Assembly: GCA_021030915.1 (NCBI GenBank) | Contig: JAGEMR010000120.1 | Coordinates: 1 to 64,000 of the forward strand | Source of the DNA: Astrothelium macrocarpum | Lineage: Eukaryota > Ascomycota > Dothideomycetes > Trypetheliales > Trypetheliaceae | DNA length: 64,000 bases | Direction: 5' to 3' | Part shown: positions 46,311 through 55,963 of the stretch, one piece after another | Numbering within the stretch: the stretch's first letter is position 1 | Layout of the letters: every line of letters starts with the position of its first letter | Notes under the pieces: generated by a model | Database searches by the model: none | Told to the model about the DNA's origin: nothing | The model's input: the letters and a program-made list of their open reading frames with translations, nothing else | Made by a program: the position numbers and the translations under genes

Positions 46311-47191
46311 GCATCCGAGATCACGCATGCAACTTAGGAGACACAGCAGAATTTCAAAAGGCCGAGAAACTCCATCGGAGAAGTCTACGTGTATTGGAAT
46401 CCTCTAGCCCAGCACTCCATCCTGCAACTCTTGCTACAAAGAGCGATCTTGTGGATCTTTGGTGGACTTTAGGAAAGTACGAAGAGGCTAAGACATTAGC
46501 TTGAGAGGCTATCTGCGATCAGACTAATCTGCTCGGTCCGGGCCATCCTAGCACGATCACGAGCATGGGTGTGCTGTTATTAATTTTGGGTATACTTGCG
46601 AAAAGTGATGAGGTGATCGAAAGTTCAGATGCCGATAAGCACAGTCACACTCGTAACGCAAGAAATGAAAAGATGACCAGCCTGGCGAGAGAGGTATTTG
46701 AGAAGAGATAGAAGATTCTGGCCCCAATCATCCACAATCAATATTAGATATGAACAATCTATCATGTATAATGAGAAATAAAGATGATTTTGTAGAACCG
46801 GAGCTGAGTAATCACGAAGCTTTGGCAAGGAAAGAGAAGGAACTAGGAAAATTGTCTTGCCGTCGTGCTTGGGTGCCAAGGTCTGCACGAGGAGGCGGAA
46901 CAAGTACATAGAGAGTACTTCGAAGCATTAGTCACAATCCTCGGCGGAGATTGTTCAAAGAGTATGACGAGCATGCGTGGTCTTAGAAAAGCGTTAGAAG
47001 CTCAGGGAAAGGACGAACAGGCACTCGAGACTTACTGCAAGGCTTATGACGACCTTCAGAACTCTCTCGGACCAGGTCACGTTTCCAGCATTGAAAGTGA
47101 AACACTCTTAAAAACGCTATCTGATTGTATAGCAGAGAATAGCAGGTACAACTACGATCCGGTGTATCTTGTATTTGAAGCCGACCCGTGA
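46310..47191 (+). pseudogene. TPR-repeat gene remnant
   Basis: Pieces of 42-residue TPRs are visible: FQKAEKLHRRSLRVL, then LGKYEEAKTLA followed by a TGA, then LGPGHPSTITSMG in the same frame, and, further on at 46865-47191, AEQVHREYFEALVTILGG and LGPGHVSSIES. Stops and frame changes interrupt it, so no intact protein is made. Resembles the TPR half of the neighbouring kinase-TPR protein but is too diverged by eye to call a duplicate. Confidence 0.6.
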
Positions 47192-47277
47192 TAGCAGTAT
47201 CGATGACATGGCTACGCTCGCATAGAGTAGAATCCCAATGCACCCTTCGTCGTCAAGGACGGCATTACAGCTCAACG

Positions 47278-48240
47278 TTATGACGAGCTTGAGAGTTGAA
47301 GCAAGATCCATTCAACGCTCTCAACGATAAGCTCAGGCTCTGTCAGATGGACATCGTGTCCACTATTCTCTGTTTCCATGTACCGTGATTTTTTCGAAAG
47401 CAACGACATCTCAGTCTGTAGTGACCGATCTTTCTCATCCCAACTGTCTAGTATTTCTTGGAATGCAGCGCGTTTAGCATCATCGCCATTACCTCGAGCC
47501 AGGCCTGCATCCCGGAGCTTCTCAAAATCCGCTCTGTTATTGCCTTTAATGATGCAGACAGGATAGCTGCCAAGCAAGGGTGTCTCCCTTTGTAGCTGAG
47601 ATTTTAATTTCAAGACAGGGAAGCTGCTAGGATATGCGGCGATTTCCAAGTCTGCCTGTCTCTGGTGCTGCTCTGTGCCTTCGGTATCTTGGTAGATGCG
47701 CCACTCGTCGCTAGTGAGCTTATGAACATGCGATATGCCTGTAACATCAGATTTGTTGATACCGATCAGCAGGTCTGATAGAGCTAGTTGCCGCCAATCC
47801 AAGACGTCCAGCGTACGTTCTTGGTTTGCCTCCACGAATACCATCCCGACAATATCTTTGGGACGTAAAGCCAAGAATTCCCTGCTCAAAACACCGCCCC
47901 ATGAATGAGCGATGACCACATATGGTGGAAGTAAATTTGCGTTCCGGAGAAGTTGGTCAAGCTCTTTAGCGATGGTTGACGCTGTTGGCTGCTCAGTCGA
48001 ACAATCGCTTCTCCCATACCCCGACCTCTCGTATAGCAAGACCCGGACAAATGAAGCTAATCCACGTCGGACAGCAGCCCAGCCGGTTGTGCTACTCGTT
48101 AAGCCTGGGATGATGATTACCAGCGGATCGCCAGGTTTGCGATCAGGTCCGCGTGCGCTTAACCAAAGTTTATGGTTGCCAATACTAACTCGTCCTGACC
48201 TTTCGCCAATATTCCAGTCGTCGAGGGGATCCGCGGACAT
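47278..48240 (-). CDS. Alpha/beta hydrolase
   Basis: Single exon, 320 residues from the first ATG. Typical fold: VIIIPGLTSSTTGW oxyanion strand, YERSGYGRS loop, AHSWGG nucleophile elbow (Ser near residue 114) and SGHDVHL with the catalytic His near the C-terminus. Resembles cytosolic esterase/haloperoxidase-type enzymes. No signal peptide; substrate unknown. The promoter lies in the region 48241-48936. Confidence 0.85.
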   Translation of the reverse strand: MSADPLDDWNIGERSGRVSIGNHKLWLSARGPDRKPGDPLVIIIPGLTSSTTGWAAVRRGLASFVRVLLYERSGYGRSDCSTEQPTASTIAKELDQLLRNANLLPPYVVIAHSWGGVLSREFLALRPKDIVGMVFVEANQERTLDVLDWRQLALSDLLIGINKSDVTGISHVHKLTSDEWRIYQDTEGTEQHQRQADLEIAAYPSSFPVLKLKSQLQRETPLLGSYPVCIIKGNNRADFEKLRDAGLARGNGDDAKRAAFQEILDSWDEKDRSLQTEMSLLSKKSRYMETENSGHDVHLTEPELIVESVEWILLQLSSSS

Positions 48241-48936
48241 GATAGACACGTCGAGAAAGACAGCGATCTGCGCGACAAATACAAGGCATGTTAATCAGGC
48301 GTGCGGGACTTGCAGTTGCACGCTTTGGCGGAGTCTATAGGAGTTTTCCCCCCTGGGTGCACGGTCCCACTGCGTGCACGCTTAATTTAGAGTCTACCGA
48401 CATGTTATTGGGCTAAAATAATCATGGAGGAAGTTACAGTACGAAGACATGGAGTGCTCTCTATTGCCCGGCAAAAATGATTCTATCGTTTGAAAGTTGC
48501 AAAAACTCTGTTCCAGAGAAGCTACCGGTACTTGGCGATTATCAGAAGGGTTACGGGTTGAAAAGTTGTCTATATGAATTTTGTTTTTATAATAAATAGC
48601 TCAATAATTTAATATCGGACATCAAAAGTAATCAGAATAGGAAAACTGGTCCCGTTCCCATATTAGAGCCTAGGCTTCGAATTTCATCAGGTTGAACAGT
48701 AAATTCGGCCAACGATTCCCTAGCACAACGATTACCAAAGGAAACCAATCCAGTATATGGGGAGCTTTGCATTCATGTCGGTCCGCTGGCTGTGACTCGT
48801 CAAATTGCTTGTAATCGTCAGCATCCCTCGTACAGCCCATCTACGTGAGTAAAGACCATTGGTGATTGCTTAATACGAGGTAACGCCCAGTCCGCCCTAG
48901 TAAATTCCCTTACTCTTAATAAAGCTTTAAGAAGAC
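48241..48936. other. Intergenic, nothing recognised
   Basis: 700 bp between the hydrolase start and a small plus-strand frame. No features seen. Confidence 0.4.
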
Positions 48937-49209
48937 ATGAAAGATGCTTTTGCAGTGATCGACTTAAGCCGATTGTATATAGCTATTCAGGAAAAACCAT
49001 ATCCTCTACAGCTCAGATTCATCAACCCAATGCTGGAATATGTTATTGTGGAGAAATTGGTGCGATTCATGAGATTGATAAAGCTGTCGTACTGGAAAGC
49101 GAATCGGCCCTCTAAAGTTTCCATCTATATTGTGGAAGAGATGGCAGACGAACATGGCGATTTGATCATGATACGCCTCAAAATTCAGGGGAGCATCCGA
49201 CAGTTTTAA
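48937..49209 (+). CDS. Hypothetical protein, 90 aa
   Basis: Open from an ATG for 90 residues with mixed hydrophobic and charged character, no signal or TM segment and no recognised family. It could be an exon or a fragment. Confidence 0.25.
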   Translation: MKDAFAVIDLSRLYIAIQEKPYPLQLRFINPMLEYVIVEKLVRFMRLIKLSYWKANRPSKVSIYIVEEMADEHGDLIMIRLKIQGSIRQF

Positions 49210-49456
49210 AATCACACCCGAAAGCCCAAGGAGACATGGCACACAAACCAAATAGAGATTCAGAATGAGATTTTATGATCAGAGCATTCCAGCCGAGATA
49301 CACTTAAGACCATTCCAGTGCGCCCCGCCGAGTCAAGGGTGCTAGGCGACGATCTGTGCCGTGCCACAGTCATTGCGGAAGACCAAGTTCCATATTTCCT
49401 GGATTCGAGTAGAAGCCCACACCAATTGGTACCATATCAGAAGCCTCGTCATAAGC

Positions 49457-50822
49457 TTAGTCCCAGTAGTCGTAACGAAATTCTGGGCTCGGAGTTCTCA
49501 TCCTTGCCGTAGGACGCCGTCGTCTTGGTCGCATCGCACTCTGACACCTTGGGCATGCCTTCGTCTGACAGTCCGGGCACTGAAGCAGATAAGTCCAGCT
49601 CTCAGAGCACTTTGGGCAAGCCGCACGACCTTGAACTTTGGGCCACCAGCCGTCGTGGTGACATGTCGCTTCGTAAAATGGATTGGACTTTCTGTATTGC
49701 CCACGGCGCTTGGTATTCACGTTGAAAATCGGCTGCCGCTTTCTGGCTTCTTCCATCATCTGTTTCATCAATGCTTCTGCCGCTTCCCGCTCCCGTTTCT
49801 CCAGTTGCTCCTGCTGCTCTTTTCGGATCTTCGCCAATCTTTCCCTCTCTAACTTCTCCCTCTCTTCCTTCTCCCGTTTCTGTTTTCTTCGTGCTTCCGC
49901 CGCTTCCCGCTCTCGCTTCTCTTGCTGCTCCTGCTGCTCTTTTCGAATCTTCGCCATTCTCTCCCTCTCTGCCTTGTCCCTCATTTCCTTCTCCCGTTTC
50001 TCTCTAGCCAGCATCCTCGCCCCAATCGATCGTATCCTCCAATCATCGTTAGAATTTGCAGTATTGACCTCCGTCTTCGCTGTGTTCAATCGGCTTTCCT
50101 CTTTGTGCAAGTCCGCCCTCTTTGACTCCAGTCGTCGCTCCTTCATGTCCTTCTCGATTCTTCTCTCCTGCCTCCCCCTATCCTTGCGTGCTTTCTCGTC
50201 CTCGCTTTCTTCTAGCTTCTTATATATCGGTGACAACAACCATGCTGTCCAACTATTCTTCTGTGCCTCTGTCGCTGCCTCAGCGGCTGCAATACTGTCC
50301 AGAATTTTGACATCTTCCTCTAACTTTTGAATGCCTCTTCGAAGCGCGGAGATTGATGAATCAAAGGCATTCTTTGTCACCAACCATCGTGCGGCTCGTT
50401 CTTCCTTCGACCTGTGGAGCGCTGCAATTTGCGCTGCATCGCTGAGTGCTTCTGGTTGCGGAGTCGAAGTGAAAGGCGGGCGTGGTGTCTGTGCTTGAGA
50501 AGGGGGGCATCTTCGTATTATGGAAGGGTAAACGAGGTCGTAGGCTCGTCGTTTGCTTTCATCCTTCAATGTCTCGTAGGCTCGTCCGAGCTTCAATGTT
50601 TTGATATCAGCACCAACGACGTAATGATCGACAATGGGATTCGCTAAGCCCAGGGGACCGACATACTAGTTGGAAAGCTTCAGTAGCGTCGGGCTTGCTA
50701 TTCCGGTCTGGATGTAGCTCCCGCGCTAGTCGTCGGTAAGATTTGACGATTAGCTCGGGCCCAGCAGTTGGCACTACTCTGAGCACCATATAATAATCCT
50801 CTGTAATTGGTGTTGGCGCCAT
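49457..50822 (-). CDS. J-domain protein with coiled coil and C-terminal zinc ribbon
   Basis: Two exons, 50667-50822 and 49457-50590, 429 residues; the 76-bp intron interrupts the J-domain in phase 0. The J-domain spans residues about 8-70 with HPD at 37-39, so it should stimulate Hsp70. Residues 150-320 are a long charged coiled coil containing an internal repeat of about 45 residues (two copies of a KIRKEQQEQ-type segment). The C-terminus has four CxxC-type pairs (CPKC, CPDC, CPRC and an upstream CHH), a likely zinc ribbon, then an Arg-rich tail. The architecture resembles fungal type III J-proteins; client unknown. Confidence 0.85.
49780..50000. repeat. Internal repeat of the J-protein coiled coil
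   Basis: Two imperfect direct copies of about 120 bp encode the same Lys/Glu/Arg pattern in the coiled coil. The strand-complementary open frames here are by-products of that biased composition. Confidence 0.6.
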
Positions 50823-51403
50823 GCTACTTGAGAATGCTTTTCAATAGACTCTTGCTGTTCGAAAGTTACTGATGGCATAACTGGTATACAGAAAGGGTGT
50901 CAGCATTCACCGAGACAGACCTCAATGAGGGCGGGGTGCAGCCTGATCGGGTTTCAGCTACAAGGTCACCAACCACAAGTTTGGCTTGCTTGCATGGATC
51001 ACAACCTCCCTCGCAGCCTTATAGTGAGGCTCGGAAGCCTGGGCCGAAATGTTGTCAGTCTGTAAAGTACTCCTTCAAATCCGAGGTCCCAGCCGGGTGT
51101 CGCGTTGTTCTACAATGCTTGGATTTCTGACTTCTTGTTCTGAACAGTCCAATCCTATGACTCGAGCCCATCGCAAAGCGGACAATACACTTGATCGATG
51201 AGATGGCCGACTTGAAAAGTGCTCTCTGAAAATATTGACACCATTCCGACGCTCGCATTGTAGCGCGTGAAGAATTGCTAGCATTGACCTAAGACAGAGC
51301 TTATCAAGAAATATGCAAGAAATGTGCAAAGCGGCCAGGTGAAATGACTATCTCGGACCTCCGCGCTTATGAAGTCCGCTTCATATCCATATCCCTAGGC
51401 AAG
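50823..51403. other. Intergenic, nothing recognised
   Basis: Region between the J-protein start and a hypothetical gene's end; only short frames. Confidence 0.4.
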
Positions 51404-52180
51404 CTATGAATTTCGGAGGTGGTGATGGTGCTGTTCTAGATACATCGAAAGCTCGTAGCGACGATGTAGGTTCGCTTCAACTAGCTCGTGTTGTTTGGAG
51501 TCCTGTTTTTGAACTGGAGTCCGAGAACACAGTTGCTGCAACGTCGTTCGCTTCTTAGATCTCGCCAGACTCATGTTCATTTTGGCAGCTAACTCTTCTA
51601 TACGTGCCTCAGCTTGCTGACATAGCCCGTTTCTCTTGGCTTTCCTTGCATTCTTTAAAAGAATTCTCCTGAGAAGCGGTCGCTTACTGATCTTCCCTTT
51701 CTGTACTAAAGGCGATCCTGTAGACATTTGCGCCATAGTCGACAGGGACTTGAACAGCGCATTTCTGGCTGCGAGAACCTGACTTGCGTGCGAATACCTG
51801 ATATCGAAGGGAGAAGACCTCTTGGTTGCACTTAAGCCACTACATCGTGCAGCTTTTTGGAAATTCCCTGTTAGCCTTGATTTTATGGCTCGGGTCAGGA
51901 AAATCACATATGTGCGTGAGGACTCAGAAATGGTGGTCCCGTCGGATCCGTCTTCGGCTTTATGGGATTGTGCTTGGAAGGAAACGACATCATTTGGCGG
52001 TCCGGAAGTTTGTGCGGGCCACGAGTTATGGAAAAAGCATATTATCTCATGGGCGCTTTGAGCCGGAATATCTTCGAATTCTGGATATGCGCCGCAGGCA
52101 TTGGGCGGAATCGCGATCTTCTGTTCAGTAATTTCATTTATGTCGTGTAGTGCGAGACAAGTTCTGGACGAAATCCTCAT
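51404..52180 (-). CDS. Hypothetical basic protein, 258 aa
   Basis: Open from an ATG for 258 residues. Basic C-terminal half with a helix-forming Lys/Arg segment (KRPLLRRILLKNARKAKRNG) and a final His-rich tail. No domain, signal peptide or TM segment is recognised. No splice needed. Could be a lineage-specific nuclear protein. Confidence 0.45.
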   Translation of the reverse strand: MRISSRTCLALHDINEITEQKIAIPPNACGAYPEFEDIPAQSAHEIICFFHNSWPAQTSGPPNDVVSFQAQSHKAEDGSDGTTISESSRTYVIFLTRAIKSRLTGNFQKAARCSGLSATKRSSPFDIRYSHASQVLAARNALFKSLSTMAQMSTGSPLVQKGKISKRPLLRRILLKNARKAKRNGLCQQAEARIEELAAKMNMSLARSKKRTTLQQLCSRTPVQKQDSKQHELVEANLHRRYELSMYLEQHHHHLRNS

Positions 52181-54252
52181 TATTCGCCAGGACAGAATGC
52201 TATCCTCAAAGAGCAGGCATAAACATACAATCGCATCATTATAACCTGTGGATATATGATGGCCTCACTCGCGCCCAGTCCATCTCTTCTCCATTTTCAT
52301 TACCTTAAACGGCAATCTACAAGGAATTAGATCTGACCAGATTGCATCAGAGTTGTCTACTGCCCCGATGGATCTCATTCACTTGTGATTTCTCAATGGA
52401 GTCTCTCACATGAGACTTTCGGCGTGTCCGCTAGTCTTGGATTCAACTCCTAAACAAGGTAGATGCCCCTGCAGATGAGATCTAGTCGGATTGTCCCTGG
52501 CTTCAATGGGACAGTAGAAAACTTTTTATTGGTCCCAAGCACTCTGGTTACACAGACTAGTGAACTCTCCAACCACTTGGGAGCGAGACGATAGTTGTTC
52601 ATTCCTAGATGCGTGGGTCTATGAGCTCGGGAACTGTACGTCTTCCGCAGTCCTGCGCTAAAGAACACAAGTTTCTAGTCACACCGTTTGCTTGGTGCTG
52701 CAACAATGCATTCAGGGAAACTCCGGCCGAACCAATTAGTAGAAGTCCATCAGACATATTTCCAGTAGAGATTCTCGGACAGTCCGGTTCAACGATCAAA
52801 GGAGCCATAAATATTTTTTACCAACAGATTCATCTTTCTGTGCAGCGTCTACTTCATTTTGCAAAGGGTTGTCTTAGCTGTAACTGAATTTACCCTGAAT
52901 AGTATTCATTAGCGTCGACTGGTAATGGACTCGATTTGACACTTGTACGAACTTTAAACTCTACCATAACTCTGAGAACGACAGCTTGATGACACAAAGA
53001 AGTACGCAGTAGAAACGTGTCGTTTGGGCGTGGTCACATTCGCCCTTCTTCCGCGATCCTGGGCTGCGCTCTCTCCATTCAGATTTTTTAGTTTCAAAAT
53101 CCCGACAAAGTCTTTTCTACGTAATTGCATCCTTCGCAGTCTGGCAAAGACGTGGCTCTGTCGATGGCTTGTGTCATCAACATTAACGGCTAACCATTTC
53201 GGGACCGGGTTCTTGGATGACAAACCATGATTGCTCAGGGGCTCCGCCGAAATGTATTTCATCTATGTGTTACCCCTACAAAGTGAAGAAAGACCCAACT
53301 CCAAGAGCAAATACGGAAGAGGCTGAATCTATGCATAATCTGGACACATGCGTGATCCAGGTTGCAGATATAAGCTACCGTTTCCGGCCATCTCCTTCCT
53401 TGGACATATCTATCATGACTACCATGAGCTTTGCCATGGAAGCTGGCCGACTACATCTTGATACTGTTCCTTGACCCATTCAGCCTTTCCGGCCAACTTT
53501 ACATAAACGCTTTGCGCGGTATCCCGAAAGAAGCATCCGCCTTTACAAATTGATGTAAGTCAAGAGTAGCTTCAGGGATCTCTTTGTCAGGAATACCTTT
53601 AGTGATCTAAGCGAAGAGAACTTATTTTATCACCAAGACGTATTTAACCCATTCTAAGCGAAGCTGAGGTGCTGAATTCTCATGTGATCAGGATACTCGC
53701 ATGCAAATGATGCCCTCATATGTAGGCCAGTTGAGCATCAATTAGAAGATCTCGCGATTTCGTGGTGCCCATAAAATTTACTAGCCGCGGTAAGGTTTCA
53801 AGCTCAGTTTGGTGTCTCGTAGATCTTGCTACATCTCGGGTCAGCGAGTCTGGACACAAGCCTTGCATTCTGACTTCTTCGAATACCGCATCGCTGATCT
53901 TGTCCCGCAGAGCCGCCATCTCTCTCCTCTGTCCATTTCTCCGTCTCCATTAACTTTCTCCCCATTTCTTCTATCTCCGTCATAGAACTGTCAATTTTCA
54001 TTCGACTTTGCCTCTGACGGCTTAGAATGCTGGTATTCAGGCCTTCACGATGATGTCACAACTTGTTTGTCGGAGTTGACCGAAATCGGAAACATGGGTC
54101 ATTTAGTGCACGACTCACACAATCCAATATATAAAGACAGCGATTCTTCGTTAATAATTCTTGAGGAACAGTATGGGGCGCTTATTTCATGCCATCCGTG
54201 CCGAAGGAAAAAAAGATTCAAGCAAGAGTGTTTATCACTGCGGGCTGTGAAT
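52181..54252. other. Gene-poor stretch with a frame-shifted remnant
   Basis: 2 kb with no intact gene. At 53716-54001 two overlapping minus-strand frames read as one protein if a GA-dinucleotide slip at about 53920-53930 is ignored, suggesting a small decayed or mis-sequenced gene of about 95 codons. Confidence 0.4.
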
Positions 54253-54813
54253 ATGAGATTTTTGACTGTCTATCTTGCTCTCCCTCTTCTCGCGGTGAAT
54301 TCCCTTCCCGCTGATCAGTCCATCCAGTATGTCTCTCTCATGAATATCAAGGACTTCAAATAACGAGGATGAGGTTTTAGTGATTACAATATTGCGTTAG
54401 GCAACAAACTCGGCTTAGCCCGCCGGGCAGACTCAAATTGGACGGCCATGAATGACTGTCCACGACCAACTCTTGGTATTCCAGAGAGCTTCAATGTCTT
54501 TCAAGGATCCGTATGTGAGGGTTTGGATGCTTACAATATTACTTGTCAGCGACCAGGAAGCCGACTACCTAGGGTACCTACCCTTAAATGGACTGAGCAA
54601 GGTTCATGTCATACAGGCCAAATATGTTATGACGGTGAGTCTATCACTGTCCTTCTAATCCATAGCTAATCATCCGTTTCAGGGTTCAACAAAGACAATC
54701 TTCCAGTAGCCTATTGTGTTTCTGCAAATAACGAGCAGACGATTCTCAATCTTTTAGAACACACTAGCCTTCGATTCGATGTCGATGATGACCATGATCT
54801 TACAAGTGATTGA
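54253..54813 (+). CDS. Small secreted cysteine-containing protein
   Basis: Three exons: 54253-54326, 54381-54634 and 54683-54813, giving 152 residues; introns of 54 and 48 bp are in phase. Residues 1-20 are a signal peptide (MRFLTVYLALPLLAVNSLPA). An LARR site before ADSNW suggests Kex2 processing to a mature peptide of about 110 residues with six cysteines, which could form three disulfides. The C-terminus is acidic (DVDDDHD). This fits the broad class of fungal candidate effectors or wall-associated secreted proteins; function unknown. An overlapping frame extends further 3' (see finding). Confidence 0.75.
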
Positions 54814-55963
54814 AAAACGCCGAACTCGCTCTAATCGAGGAAACAATGAGGCTCTCGTCAACGCTGATGAGATGGCTGTCGTTCCCAGAGACGGAAACAG
54901 CAACCTAAGTGGTCGGTATCGTGAAATTGGATCATCGATCCGACTTCAACTAACGCATTAGGGGTAAATCAGCTTCATGCTTGTAATGTGGCAGGTCGAG
55001 CTACTCGCCTTTGGCGGAAATTTCGCTAATTACCAATCAAATAGAACATTACGACCCGGTGATGGGCAGGGTGGGAAGGCAATTCTTCACGCAACTAACA
55101 GATTGCAGAAAGCACCTACCACCCCCTGATCTTTCGGGCTGGACCCGCCGATTTTAGAAATAGTATCGTGCTAAAAAAACCATCGTACTCGCTTTCAGCT
55201 GTGCTGTTTTTAAAGCAACCTTGGTATAAGCAGAGTGATATCAAATCAGCATTTTCCATGAGCGGTCTGCACAAGGTGTTAAGGTGACGAATCCTTCAAC
55301 CTCCTCTGGGTATACGCCCTTGGATAATGTATATGAGTTCAACAAGCTAACTACCATTTGTTATCGATAAAAAGTTTGCTTCCAGGACAGTAACGAAAAC
55401 AGGGGACCTCGTCAGGCAGAATGTCTCAGCCACTCCGCTATCATTTTAACAAATCATCAAATGTGTACGTCTTTGCTATTCTCCCACAAGATGCTGACAA
55501 TGCCGCGGACCAGCGAGTATCCCCAAATTTTCCGATTTGGGATCTTTAAACTGCCCCGTTGAACGCTTGTGTTTGACAGTAAGTCGCGGCTGCCTGGGAC
55601 AGGAGGGAAGCCCAGCTTAAATCATTGCCGCTGTTACGTATAATAACGCTACGGGAGAGGTTAGTGATCTTCTAAGATTCCAGGATATCGTTTTGGCTTG
55701 CTATCTTGTGTTGCTTTTTGGCGGAGTCTTTCATGGGGCTTTATCAAAATATTTTCTTAACTAACAAGCGCACCCTCGAAAAACCGGCCCTTCTATGCAT
55801 AAAAATCATTACTACTTATCAAAGGTTCTTACGCCTCTTAGAAATTCTAATTCTATACCAGACAAAAGTTCATATCCAAAAAACCCCAAGAAAGAACAAT
55901 CATCTCACGTAAACAAGAACTCAACATAGACGCCTCCAGAAAATTTTTGAACACACCATCCAA
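54814..55963. other. Intergenic; short basic frame at start
   Basis: 54814-54961 contains the end of a +1 frame (KRRTRSNRG... to LQLTH) that looks more protein-like than chance. The rest, to the flavoprotein gene end, has nothing recognised. Confidence 0.35.

Noticed and set aside
49683..50330. 215-codon plus-strand Ser/Phe-rich frame
   Set aside because: Antisense shadow of the Lys/Glu/Arg-rich coiled coil of the J-domain gene.
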